A stretch of 64,000 nucleotides of DNA. Source: Cyclobacteriaceae bacterium. GTDB lineage: Bacteria; Bacteroidota; Bacteroidia; Cytophagales; Cyclobacteriaceae. The stretch lies in contig JAEUUI010000013.1 of assembly GCA_016786585.1 (NCBI GenBank), forward strand, positions 18,692-82,691. The letters are read 5' to 3'. Positions within the stretch are counted from its first letter, which is position 1, and each line of letters starts with the position of its first letter. The notes beneath the pieces were generated by a model. That model was not told where the DNA came from, made no database searches, and saw only the letters and a program-made list of their open reading frames with translations. The translations under genes and the position numbers were made by a program. This document shows positions 17,636-27,097 of this stretch, one piece after another.

Positions 17636-18535
17636 ATGCAGAAGAAGTTTCTAGGACTTACGGTTTTGGCAATAGCGGTAGCGGGGATGTCCTACGGGCA
17701 GATCAAGAAGCAATTCTCTGTTGACGATGCCCCGTCCTGCAGCAAAATCAAGCTCAAATTGCAGGCTAACAGCGGCACCTGCTTCATCAAGCCGAGCCAC
17801 AACCCCGAAATTCTAAGCGTTTTCAGTAATCAGACTGAAAAGAACTATTCTCACCAGTTTGTAAAAGAGATCAACGGCAAAGTTTGCGAAGTCACGCTTT
17901 CGCTGGAAGAAAACGAATCAGAAAGCTTCAGTCAAACGGTATCATCCCGCGTATTCGGGTCCGAAAAGCCCGAACAGGAGAAATTCTGGAAGATGTACCT
18001 CACGGAAGCCAAGCCTTATGCGCTGGAACTCAATTATGGCGTGGGTAATGCCAATGTTGATCTTTCCGGATTGGCAATCAAGACTCTTAAAATCAATACC
18101 GGCAGCGCAGATGTGAATATCGGCTACCACTCCGGCCTGGAGAACCTTGTACAGATGGATACATTTTCTGTACGGGTTGATCTCGGTTCTGTAAATGCAA
18201 AAAATTTAAGCCTGGCGCGCACAAAATATGTTGTGGCGAATGTTGGCTTTGGAAACGTGATGCTTGATTTGAGTACTCCTCCGGAAGTTGCGAACCATAT
18301 TAAAGGCAGCGTGGGTGCGGGTAACCTGGTTATCGTGCTTCCTTCCGATGACTCTGTACCGGTAATGGTAAAAGTTAAGGATTCATGGCTTTGCAGCATC
18401 GAGCTGACAGAGGACCTGAAGGAAACCGCCCCGAACACGTACGCTAACGAGGCCTACGCAAAAAACCCGAAAAAGGCCCTCACCTTCGACCTCGATGTGT
18501 CGCTGGGCAACATCGTTTTCCGCGAAAAACAGTAA
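17636..18535 (+). CDS. Secreted beta-rich protein (DUF4097/toast-rack-like), hypothetical
   Basis: A 299-residue exported protein (signal peptide 1-21, cleavage near SYGQ). The C-terminal half carries repeating beta strands of the kind LELNYGVGNANVDLSGLAIKTLKIN, VRVDLGSVNAKNLSL and VVANVGFGNVMLDLS, which match the right-handed beta-helix or toast-rack pattern of DUF4097 and LiaF-type proteins. The N-terminal part (30-120) is not recognised. Function is unknown; such folds usually bind other envelope proteins. A hairpin lies just before the start. Confidence 0.65.
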   Translation: MQKKFLGLTVLAIAVAGMSYGQIKKQFSVDDAPSCSKIKLKLQANSGTCFIKPSHNPEILSVFSNQTEKNYSHQFVKEINGKVCEVTLSLEENESESFSQTVSSRVFGSEKPEQEKFWKMYLTEAKPYALELNYGVGNANVDLSGLAIKTLKINTGSADVNIGYHSGLENLVQMDTFSVRVDLGSVNAKNLSLARTKYVVANVGFGNVMLDLSTPPEVANHIKGSVGAGNLVIVLPSDDSVPVMVKVKDSWLCSIELTEDLKETAPNTYANEAYAKNPKKALTFDLDVSLGNIVFREKQ

Positions 18536-18561
18536 GCTCTCCAAAAGCTGTAATTACTTCC

Positions 18562-18596
18562 TATATTTTGACACTAATCGATAGTTTCAAAATATA
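18562..18596. promoter_or_regulatory. 35-bp dyad upstream of the ABC transporter genes
   Basis: TATATTTTGA (18562-18571) is the exact reverse complement of TCAAAATATA (18587-18596); ACT/AGT pairs and an ATCGAT core share the same axis at 18579. The dyad ends five bases before the GTG start of the ATPase gene and overlaps a promoter-like TATATTTTG. This placement suits a repressor operator, although no regulator gene is adjacent. Confidence 0.45.
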
Positions 18597-18601
18597 AACC
18601 T

Positions 18602-19546
18602 GTGGAAGCACTCTCCGTAAAAAATGTGACCAAGCGGTACACCAATCACGTGGCGCTTGACAACGTAAGCATTACCATTCCGGAAAAAAGCATTTATGGC
18701 TTGCTCGGCCCCAACGGGGCAGGAAAAACAACCCTCATCCGGATCATCAATCAAATTATCAACCGCGATGCGGGCGATATCACGCTCTTTGGTGAACCGC
18801 TCCAGGAAAAGCACGTGGGCGTGATTGGCTATCTGCCGGAAGAACGCGGACTTTATAAGAAGTTAAAGATTGGTGACCAGCTCTTGTACCTCGCGCAATT
18901 GAAAGGCATGAGCCGCGCGAAAGCACTTGAAAAAAGTAAGGAGTGGCTGAAGAAATTTCAGGTAACCGATTGGTGGGATAAAAAGGTGGAAGACCTCAGC
19001 AAAGGGATGGCGCAAAAGGTGCAGTTCATCAGCACGGTGATGCACGAACCCAAACTTATCATTCTGGACGAACCGTTTTCAGGATTCGATCCGGTGAATG
19101 CTAAACTAATTACTGAAGAAATTCTTGGGCTTCGCGAGCGTGGCTCAACCATTATTTTTTCTACGCACCGAATGGAAACAGTAGAAGATCTTTGCGATGA
19201 CATTGCCCTGATCAACCGTTCCAAAAAGATTCTTGAAGGATCGAAGAAACAAGTCAAAGACCAGTTTCGTTCCAATACGTTTTTAGTAGAACATCACGGA
19301 AACAGCTTCTCACTTGATCCTTCGCGATACGAGGTAGTCAAGCAGCGGCTCATTGAAGGTGACTTGTATGCCACAACGCTCAAAGCTCAGCAGGGAATTA
19401 AACCGAACCAGGTGATTCGGGAACTGATTGAAAAAACAGAAGTCAGCAGCTTCCAGGAAAAGCTTCCGAGCATGGCCGACATTTTTATCGGGTTGGTACA
19501 AGGTGAAGATGAAGACGCACTGCGCAAACATTTACAGGAAGTTTAA
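18602..19546 (+). CDS. ABC transporter ATP-binding protein (NatA/Ccm-like)
   Basis: A 314-residue ATPase subunit. Walker A is GPNGAGKTT near residue 38, the signature is LSKGMAQK near 135, Walker B is LIILDEPF near 154, and the switch His is in FSTHRM near 185. A C-terminal extension of about 90 residues after the ATPase domain is typical of the NatA subgroup (DUF4162). The start is GTG. It pairs with the ABC-2 permease 20 bases downstream, forming an exporter; by family the substrate could be Na+ or a small molecule, but this cannot be fixed from sequence. Confidence 0.94.
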   Translation: MEALSVKNVTKRYTNHVALDNVSITIPEKSIYGLLGPNGAGKTTLIRIINQIINRDAGDITLFGEPLQEKHVGVIGYLPEERGLYKKLKIGDQLLYLAQLKGMSRAKALEKSKEWLKKFQVTDWWDKKVEDLSKGMAQKVQFISTVMHEPKLIILDEPFSGFDPVNAKLITEEILGLRERGSTIIFSTHRMETVEDLCDDIALINRSKKILEGSKKQVKDQFRSNTFLVEHHGNSFSLDPSRYEVVKQRLIEGDLYATTLKAQQGIKPNQVIRELIEKTEVSSFQEKLPSMADIFIGLVQGEDEDALRKHLQEV

Positions 19547-19566
19547 TCATTAAGAATTTTATCGCT

Positions 19567-20904
19567 ATGAATAAGATATTACTCATCATACAACGCGAAT
19601 TCCTAAACCGCGTCCAGAAGAAATCCTTTTTGCTGACAACCATCCTGGTGCCGCTGATCTTCCCGGCCATTATGGGTGTTATGATTTACATTGTGGTTAA
19701 GCAATCGGAGGTAACGAATGTCAAAACCATACAGGTGGTTGACGACAGTCATAAATTCACATTTAAGGACTCCAAGGACTTTAAATTTAAAGTGATCACC
19801 GGTTCACTCGATGCCGCCAAGGTTGCTTACGATTCATCCGAAGACTTCGGATTGGTGTATATCCCTCCTTTCGAAATCAGTGATCCGAAAGGCTTCACTT
19901 TACTTTCGCACGATAACCCAACCATTGAGCAAATGGGAAGTCTGGAAGGATACTTTGAAGAACAAGTTCGCAACATGAAACTTGAGCAATACAAAGTTGA
20001 TCAGGCTACGCTCGATGCCCTCAAAACAGATATTAGCATCCGTCAGGTAACAAAAGATGCATCAACCGGTGAAGAAAAATCGAGCAGTTCAGGCCTGATC
20101 TATGGCGTTGGATTCGTGCTCGGAATTCTGATTTACATGTTTGTGCTGATCTACGGCATTCAGATTATGCAGGGTGTGATTGACGAGAAGACATCAAAAG
20201 TTGTAGAAGTGATCGTCTCGTCCGTGAAGCCGTTTCAACTGATGCTCGGAAAGATCATCGGCATTGCATCCGTTGGCTTGCTTCAATTTATCATCTGGAT
20301 CGTACTGAGCTTTGGCGTGACGTCCACGGTATTGGCATCTTTCGGGTTGAATACCCCGCAGAAGCAAATGATGGAGCAGGTTTCAAAACAGGTTGATCAG
20401 GCTGACCAGAATTCGGTAGAAAGCAAGGCTGCTAAAAATGAAGATCTGCAAAAGATAATTTTCAACTGGAGCCAGCTTCCGCTTGCGAAAATTGCGGCTG
20501 TATTTGTATTCTACTTCCTGGGGGGATACTTATTGTACGGATCGCTGTTTGCTGCGGTAGGTTCGGCTGTTGACTCCATACAGGATGCGCAGCAATTCCA
20601 ATTTCCGATAACATTACCATTGCTTATCGGCTACATGAGTTTATTCATCATCGTTCTCCGTGATCCCAATAGTTCCGCGAGCTTCTGGCTCTCAATCATT
20701 CCGCTCACGTCACCCGTAGCGATGGTCGGGCGGATTGCATCCGGGGTACCAAATTGGGAGCTGGCATTATCGATGGTATTGCTCATTGCAGGATTTTTGT
20801 TCACCACGTGGGTAGCGGGCAGGATTTACCGCGTGGGAATCCTGATGACGGGTACCAAGGTGAATTACAAAGTACTGGCCAAGTGGTTTATGACCAAACA
20901 ATAA
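19567..20904 (+). CDS. ABC-2 type transporter permease (NatB-like)
   Basis: A 445-residue membrane protein. One helix lies at the N-terminus (about 20-45), then a large extracytoplasmic region (45-180) ending in low-complexity Ser/Lys, then five or six helices from 180 to 430. This N-terminal helix, soluble domain and C-terminal bundle arrangement is that of ABC-2/NatB permeases. It forms the transporter with the preceding ATPase. The operon ends at the strong terminator 21 bases downstream. Confidence 0.92.
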   Translation: MNKILLIIQREFLNRVQKKSFLLTTILVPLIFPAIMGVMIYIVVKQSEVTNVKTIQVVDDSHKFTFKDSKDFKFKVITGSLDAAKVAYDSSEDFGLVYIPPFEISDPKGFTLLSHDNPTIEQMGSLEGYFEEQVRNMKLEQYKVDQATLDALKTDISIRQVTKDASTGEEKSSSSGLIYGVGFVLGILIYMFVLIYGIQIMQGVIDEKTSKVVEVIVSSVKPFQLMLGKIIGIASVGLLQFIIWIVLSFGVTSTVLASFGLNTPQKQMMEQVSKQVDQADQNSVESKAAKNEDLQKIIFNWSQLPLAKIAAVFVFYFLGGYLLYGSLFAAVGSAVDSIQDAQQFQFPITLPLLIGYMSLFIIVLRDPNSSASFWLSIIPLTSPVAMVGRIASGVPNWELALSMVLLIAGFLFTTWVAGRIYRVGILMTGTKVNYKVLAKWFMTKQ

Positions 20905-20924
20905 GGCTTTATAACCTTCGTTTG

Positions 20925-20953
20925 AAAACCGGATCAACAGTCCGGTTTTTTTA
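20925..20953 (+). terminator. Rho-independent terminator of the ABC transporter operon
   Basis: AAAACCGGA (20925-20933) pairs perfectly with TCCGGTTTT (20941-20949) around a seven-base loop and runs into a T tract. It ends 17 bases before the histidine kinase start, so the kinase must have its own promoter overlapping or just after this site, or depend on read-through. Confidence 0.85.
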
Positions 20954-20970
20954 TTTACTTTTCTAGTCAC

Positions 20971-22185
20971 ATGCCGCGGCTCGCTCCCACCATCGATTTC
21001 TATCGCAACAACTCCAAAATCAAGTGGATTGTGCTGGCCGTGTCAATCATCATCAGCGGAGCATCAATTTACTATACGGAGATACTCGTCCGTCAACTGA
21101 AGGAACGGGAGAAACAGCAGGTAATCCTGTTTGCCAAGGCAATCGAGTATACAATTAATGAACCCTACGAGGCAAATATCAATTTCGTGTCGCAGGAAAT
21201 CATTAACAAAAACAATTCTATCCCTACCATCCTGATCCAATCCGGTAAAGTACTTTACGCACGGAATGTTGATATTGACTCTTCCCGCAATCAGGCATAT
21301 ATCGATCAGCAACTTGAGCATGAAATGAAAAGTATGGCCGAGACGTATGATCCGATCATCATGGTCTTGAAAGATCCGAGTCAAAACAACGAAGTGTTCG
21401 GTCAGCAAAAACTTTATTACAAGAATTCGTTCCTGCTTACACAGATTAATGCGTATCCCTACATCCAGCTTTCTGTAATTGCGATCTTCGGCATCATCTC
21501 ATACCTGGCATTTAATTTCTCACGTATGGCCGAACAAAATCGTGTCTGGGTTGGCTTGGCTAAAGAAACCGCGCATCAATTGGGTACACCGTTATCCTCA
21601 TTAATGGCCTGGATGGAGGTTTTACGAGACGATCCGGAATTGAAAAACCGGGGGATCGCTGACGAACTCGAAAAAGACATCCGTAAACTCACAGTTGTAA
21701 CCGAACGTTTCTCAAGCATTGGTTCGGTTCCGGTACTCCGCCAGGAAAACGTGGTAGCACTTGTGAACACAGTAGTGAATTACCTACGTCCGCGAATCTC
21801 ATCGAAAGTAAAAATGGATGTATTTACGCTTTCCGAAAATATCCAGGTGATGGTGCACCCGCCTTTGTTCGAATGGGTTATTGAAAATCTTTGCAAGAAT
21901 GCAGTAGATGCGATTGGAGGTTCAGGCACAATCGCCATCAAGATTCTCCGCGGCAGCGACAGTAAAGTTTTCATCGATATTTCAGACACCGGAAAGGGCA
22001 TTCCGCGTTCAAAAATCTCCATGGTTTTCCGTCCGGGATTCACTACCAAAAAACGCGGCTGGGGGTTGGGTCTGACACTGGCCAAGCGGATCATCGAGTC
22101 GTACCACAACGGCAAAATTTTCGTCAAATCGTCTGAAGAAAATCAGGGAACTACTTTCCGCATCGCGCTGAACACCGTTTCATGA
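20971..22185 (+). CDS. Membrane sensor histidine kinase (orphan)
   Basis: A 404-residue histidine kinase with two membrane helices (about 18-38 and 160-182) that enclose a periplasmic sensor domain of about 120 residues of unknown ligand. The H-box KETAHQLGTPLSS carries the phosphorylated His202. The ATPase domain shows the N-box ENLCKNAVDAIGG, G1 DTGKGIP and G2 GWGLGLTLAKRI. There is no HAMP domain and no response regulator gene beside it, so its partner must be encoded elsewhere. The H-box type (E-x-A-H-Q-L-G-T-P) is common in Bacteroidota. Confidence 0.93.
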   Translation: MPRLAPTIDFYRNNSKIKWIVLAVSIIISGASIYYTEILVRQLKEREKQQVILFAKAIEYTINEPYEANINFVSQEIINKNNSIPTILIQSGKVLYARNVDIDSSRNQAYIDQQLEHEMKSMAETYDPIIMVLKDPSQNNEVFGQQKLYYKNSFLLTQINAYPYIQLSVIAIFGIISYLAFNFSRMAEQNRVWVGLAKETAHQLGTPLSSLMAWMEVLRDDPELKNRGIADELEKDIRKLTVVTERFSSIGSVPVLRQENVVALVNTVVNYLRPRISSKVKMDVFTLSENIQVMVHPPLFEWVIENLCKNAVDAIGGSGTIAIKILRGSDSKVFIDISDTGKGIPRSKISMVFRPGFTTKKRGWGLGLTLAKRIIESYHNGKIFVKSSEENQGTTFRIALNTVS

Positions 22186-22202
22186 AAAAACGCCTTTTTT
22201 GA

Positions 22203-23851
<1,649 letters not shown>

Positions 23852-23852
<1 letters not shown>

Positions 23853-23910
23853 TTTAACAATGTGAAAGCGTGGTGATTTAACGATAACGTTAATCACCAA
23901 ATTGTTAAAT
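23852..23910. other. Nested hairpin between atpD and atpC
   Basis: ATTTAACAAT (23852-23861) pairs exactly with ATTGTTAAAT (23901-23910). Inside, TGGTGATT (23871-23878) pairs with AATCACCA (23892-23899) and, past one bulged T, AACG pairs with CGTT. TAACGAT (23879-23885) can instead pair with ATCGTTA (23909-23915), giving a competing fold. There is no U-run, so this is not an ordinary terminator; it may tune the amount of AtpC relative to AtpD or mark RNA processing. Confidence 0.5.
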
Positions 23911-23929
23911 CGTTATATCAAATTGAATT

Positions 23930-24175
23930 ATGCATTTAGAAATATTAACACCTGAAAAAAAAATCTTCGAAGGCGATGTAACGATTGCTACGTTTCCGGG
24001 CGAGAACGGATCTTTTCAGGTAATGGATAATCACGCTCCGTTGATCGGTTTGCTGAAGGAAGGTGTTGTAGAATACAAGTCATCCAAGAGTGCTTCCGAA
24101 AATCTGGTCATCACCGGTGGTGTAGTTGAGGTGCTGAAAAACAAAGTTGTTTTACTGGCCGATGGCGTGAAGTAA
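23930..24175 (+). CDS. atpC: F1 ATP synthase epsilon subunit (N-terminal domain only)
   Basis: An 81-residue protein matching the beta-sandwich N-terminal domain of epsilon (MHLEILTPEKKIFEGDV, FPGENGSFQVMDNHAPL). The C-terminal two-helix domain that inhibits ATP hydrolysis in longer homologues (about 130-140 residues) is absent, as is common in Bacteroidota, so the ratchet type of inhibition is not expected. It is 77 bases after atpD, with a structured spacer, and is followed by a strong terminator. Confidence 0.93.
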   Translation: MHLEILTPEKKIFEGDVTIATFPGENGSFQVMDNHAPLIGLLKEGVVEYKSSKSASENLVITGGVVEVLKNKVVLLADGVK

Positions 24176-24196
24176 GAATTTACTCCGATAAAATCG

Positions 24197-24225
24197 AAAG
24201 GGATGTGAACAGCATCCCTTTTTTA
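24197..24225. terminator. Terminator after atpC
   Basis: AAAGGGATG (24197-24205) pairs with CATCCCTTT (24213-24221) around TGAACAG, followed by a T tract. It lies between convergent genes and may serve both strands. Confidence 0.88.
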
Positions 24226-24232
24226 TTGCGTA

Positions 24233-24544
24233 TTATTTTGAAGATTTCTTTCTGTAAAACATCCGCTTGAAGAAGCGTTTCTCGAATTCCCAGAAGAAAT
24301 TAAACTGACCGAAAATGAATCCGTACGCGAGCAGAAAAACGTTATAAACCGGGAAGATCAAAATCCAGTACAAAACTGTCGCCCAGGTTGGTCTTTCACC
24401 ATCAGGAAACCAGTACTCAAACAACGGCTGCTTGATAAACAGTACCGTAAATCCGGTACAGGCAAAAACAATCAGGATGACGACTACCGTCCAGGTGTTT
24501 TTTACATTCCAGCGATTCTTGAGCTTGTCTGACCAGCCAGCCAT
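24233..24544 (-). CDS. DUF6787-like two-span membrane protein
   Basis: A 103-residue membrane protein with two helices (about 19-37 and 57-80), a Trp/Phe-rich loop between them (YWFPDGERPTW) and a strongly basic tail (FFKRMFYRKKSSK). The pattern, with GWSDKLKNRWNVKN at the start and GFIFGQFNFFWEFEKR near the end, fits the small DUF6787 proteins of Bacteroidota, function unknown. It lies two bases after the pseudouridine synthase gene on the same strand, so the two are probably co-transcribed. Confidence 0.7.
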   Translation of the reverse strand: MAGWSDKLKNRWNVKNTWTVVVILIVFACTGFTVLFIKQPLFEYWFPDGERPTWATVLYWILIFPVYNVFLLAYGFIFGQFNFFWEFEKRFFKRMFYRKKSSK

Positions 24545-24546
24545 GA

Positions 24547-25245
24547 TTACAATTCGAGGCGGGAAAAATACTTCCAGAAAGCATCATCCGGAAGAGGCGC
24601 TTCCACTTTCAACAGTTCTTTTTTTACAGGGTGCATGAACTCCAGGCTTTTAGCGTGAAGGTTTATACTTCTGCCGTCATTAATAATCTCTCCATAGCCA
24701 TATTTCACATCGCCCCTGATCGGGCAACCCATCGAAGCAAGCTGAACACGAATCTGGTGCGGCCGGCCCGTAACCGGGTTTACCTGCAATAACCAATGGG
24801 ACTGAGCCGTACCCAGGATCCGGTAGCTTAACTCTGATCGTAACGCTCCCGGTGTCTCTTTCGTGAAGAAAGTTGTTTTGTTTTTCTTCTCATCCTTTTG
24901 CAACCAATGGATGAGTGTATCTGACTCTTTCTGGGGTTTCTTCCTGACGATCGCCCAGTATGTTTTTTTTGTTTCTTTTTCGCGGAATAACGCATTCATC
25001 CGCTCCAGCGACTTTGATGTTCTTGCAAACACGACAACTCCGCTTACCGGCCGGTCAAGCCGGTGAACAACACCTAAAAATACAGCACCGGGCTTTTGAT
25101 ACTTCTCCTTGATGTACTCCTTGCACAATTCAACAAGCGGCTTGTCACCGGTTTCATCGCCCTGCACAAGAATGCCATTTGCTTTGTTAACGATCAGCAG
25201 GTGATTGTCTTCATAAAGAACCTGAAAACTTTGCTGATCGTCCAT
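24547..25245 (-). CDS. RluA-family pseudouridine synthase
   Basis: A 232-residue enzyme converting uridine to pseudouridine in structured RNA. The catalytic motif HRLDRPVSGVVVFA carries the nucleophilic Asp near residue 64; KTYWAIV and TGRPHQIRVQLA are further RluA signatures. There is no N-terminal S4 domain, so it resembles the short RluA/TruC/RluE-like group acting on rRNA or tRNA; the target position cannot be told. It starts three bases after the prfC stop, in one operon with it. Confidence 0.92.
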   Translation of the reverse strand: MDDQQSFQVLYEDNHLLIVNKANGILVQGDETGDKPLVELCKEYIKEKYQKPGAVFLGVVHRLDRPVSGVVVFARTSKSLERMNALFREKETKKTYWAIVRKKPQKESDTLIHWLQKDEKKNKTTFFTKETPGALRSELSYRILGTAQSHWLLQVNPVTGRPHQIRVQLASMGCPIRGDVKYGYGEIINDGRSINLHAKSLEFMHPVKKELLKVEAPLPDDAFWKYFSRLEL

Positions 25246-25248
25246 GCA

Positions 25249-26832
25249 TTAATCTTTAAACTCGGATGTAAAATGGAAATGAATTTCAGGGAAATTCTCC
25301 TGCACCATTTGCAGCCAGCCTTTTGACTCAGCCATAAATACAAGCTTACCATCTTTATCGCGTGCGATATGACGTTGCTTGGAGTCAATGAACTCCTGAA
25401 GTTTCTTATCGTTTGTACTGCTGATCCAGCAGGCTTTGTAAATGCTCTGGTTTACGAACTGGACGGTGGCACCGTATTCATTTTTCAGTCGGAACTGAAT
25501 TACTTCAAACTGGAGTGCTCCCACCGTGCCGATAACTTTCTTGTTACCTAATTCATAGGTAAAAAGCTGCGCAACACCCTCTTCCATCAATTGCAGCAAC
25601 CCTTTTTCAAGCTGCTTGCTCTTCATGGCGTCCATGTTCACCACTTCTTTGAAAATTTCCGGAGAGAAGCTTGGAATGCCAGTGTACACCATGTCCTCTC
25701 CTTCCGTGAGCGTGTCACCTATTTTTAAATTCCCGGTATCATATAAACCAACAATATCGCCCGGCCATGCTTCGTCCACGGTCTCGCGGTCCTGTGCCAT
25801 AAACGCGGTAGCATTTGAGAACCTGATTCCCTTATGCTGCCGTACGTGATGATAGTTTGTTGCACGTTCGAACTTACCGGAGCACACGCGCAAAAAGGCA
25901 ATACGGTTACGGTGCTTCGGATCCATGTTTGCGTGAATTTTAAAAATGAATCCCGAAAACTTTTTTTCTTCCGGCTCAACTTCCCGCACAGTTGTTTCCC
26001 GCGGCACCGGTGGCGGAGCAATGCGGATAAAAGTATCCAGCAGTTCGCGAACACCGAAGTTATTTACTGCGCTTCCAAAAAACACCGGGGCAACTTTTCC
26101 ATCCAGGTAATCCTGAACGTTGAATTCGGGATAAACACCTTCGATCAATTCCACATCGGCACGGAGTTGCTTGGCATAGCTCTCCCCTACCAGTTTATCA
26201 AGTTCATCGCTGTTGATATCGGATACTTCGATTGATTCCTGAACGGTTACTTTACTTGGGGTGAACAGGTTCAGCTTCTTTTCATACAGCGAATAAACTC
26301 CCTTGAACGTTTTACCCATGCTGATCGGCCAACTCAATGGCCTTACCTTGATGTCAAGTTTCTCTTCTATCTCATCGAGCAAATCAAAAGGGTCGCGGCC
26401 TTCACGGTCGAGCTTGTTAATAAAACAAAGCACAGGCGTGTTCCGCATCCGGCAAACTTCCATCAGTTTCTCTGTCTGGATCTCGACACCTTTCACGCAA
26501 TCGATTACCAGGATTACGCTGTCGACTGCAGTAAGCGTACGATACGTATCCTCAGCAAAGTCCTGGTGACCAGGCGTATCAAGCAGATTAATTTTAATGT
26601 CTTTATAATTGAACCCCATCACGGATGTAGCCACCGAAATTCCGCGTTGCTTTTCAATTTCCATCCAGTCGCTTCGTGCATGGTCTTTAATCTTGCTCGA
26701 TTTAACCGCACCCGCCTTCTGAATTGCGCCTCCGAAAAGGAGTAATTTTTCCGTAAGGGTAGTTTTCCCGGCATCGGGGTGGCTGATGATTCCGAATGTT
26801 CTGCGCTTCGCTATTTCCTGTTCTAAAGTCAT
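25249..26832 (-). CDS. prfC: Peptide chain release factor 3
   Basis: A 527-residue translational GTPase that recycles RF1/RF2 after termination. The P-loop is [13 protein letters not shown] near residue 17, switch II is [14 protein letters not shown], and the guanine motif is [16 protein letters not shown]. The insertion after NKLD and the total length separate it from EF-G. The N-terminal sequence [16 protein letters not shown] is characteristic of RF3. First gene of the prfC-rlu-DUF6787 series on the minus strand. Confidence 0.96.
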   Translation of the reverse strand: MTLEQEIAKRRTFGIISHPDAGKTTLTEKLLLFGGAIQKAGAVKSSKIKDHARSDWMEIEKQRGISVATSVMGFNYKDIKINLLDTPGHQDFAEDTYRTLTAVDSVILVIDCVKGVEIQTEKLMEVCRMRNTPVLCFINKLDREGRDPFDLLDEIEEKLDIKVRPLSWPISMGKTFKGVYSLYEKKLNLFTPSKVTVQESIEVSDINSDELDKLVGESYAKQLRADVELIEGVYPEFNVQDYLDGKVAPVFFGSAVNNFGVRELLDTFIRIAPPPVPRETTVREVEPEEKKFSGFIFKIHANMDPKHRNRIAFLRVCSGKFERATNYHHVRQHKGIRFSNATAFMAQDRETVDEAWPGDIVGLYDTGNLKIGDTLTEGEDMVYTGIPSFSPEIFKEVVNMDAMKSKQLEKGLLQLMEEGVAQLFTYELGNKKVIGTVGALQFEVIQFRLKNEYGATVQFVNQSIYKACWISSTNDKKLQEFIDSKQRHIARDKDGKLVFMAESKGWLQMVQENFPEIHFHFTSEFKD

Positions 26833-26871
26833 TATCTTCGAGTCCCTGTATTGAAAAGAACCGCAAATAAC

Positions 26872-27087
26872 GTGAAAAAATTTGTTCTATGGCTGGCGTT
26901 CATGCTGGCCCGGCAGATTGAACTTACTCAAACATTTGACGAGGCGCACTACTATTCCGGACTTCTTGATGTTAATAACGTATCGGACGGCACAAATGCG
27001 CCAGTGATAAAGCAATTCAATCGCGCGTTTCAGCTTTGCCTTGCGTTTCGGTTTCCGGGTAAGCAATTAAAGAAGATGGGATACTAA
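26872..27087 (+). CDS. Short hypothetical protein, possible gene remnant
   Basis: A 71-residue reading frame from a GTG at 26872 (a TTG at 26851 would add seven residues). The N-terminus is signal-like ([12 protein letters not shown]) but has a charged residue soon after, and the C-terminus ([14 protein letters not shown]) looks like the last beta strand of an outer membrane barrel. Signal plus last strand with little between suggests an internal deletion of a larger gene; this is inference. It sits 11 bases upstream of the TPR gene. Uncertain whether it is expressed. Confidence 0.3.
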   Translation: MKKFVLWLAFMLARQIELTQTFDEAHYYSGLLDVNNVSDGTNAPVIKQFNRAFQLCLAFRFPGKQLKKMGY

Positions 27088-27097
27088 TTTATTATCG

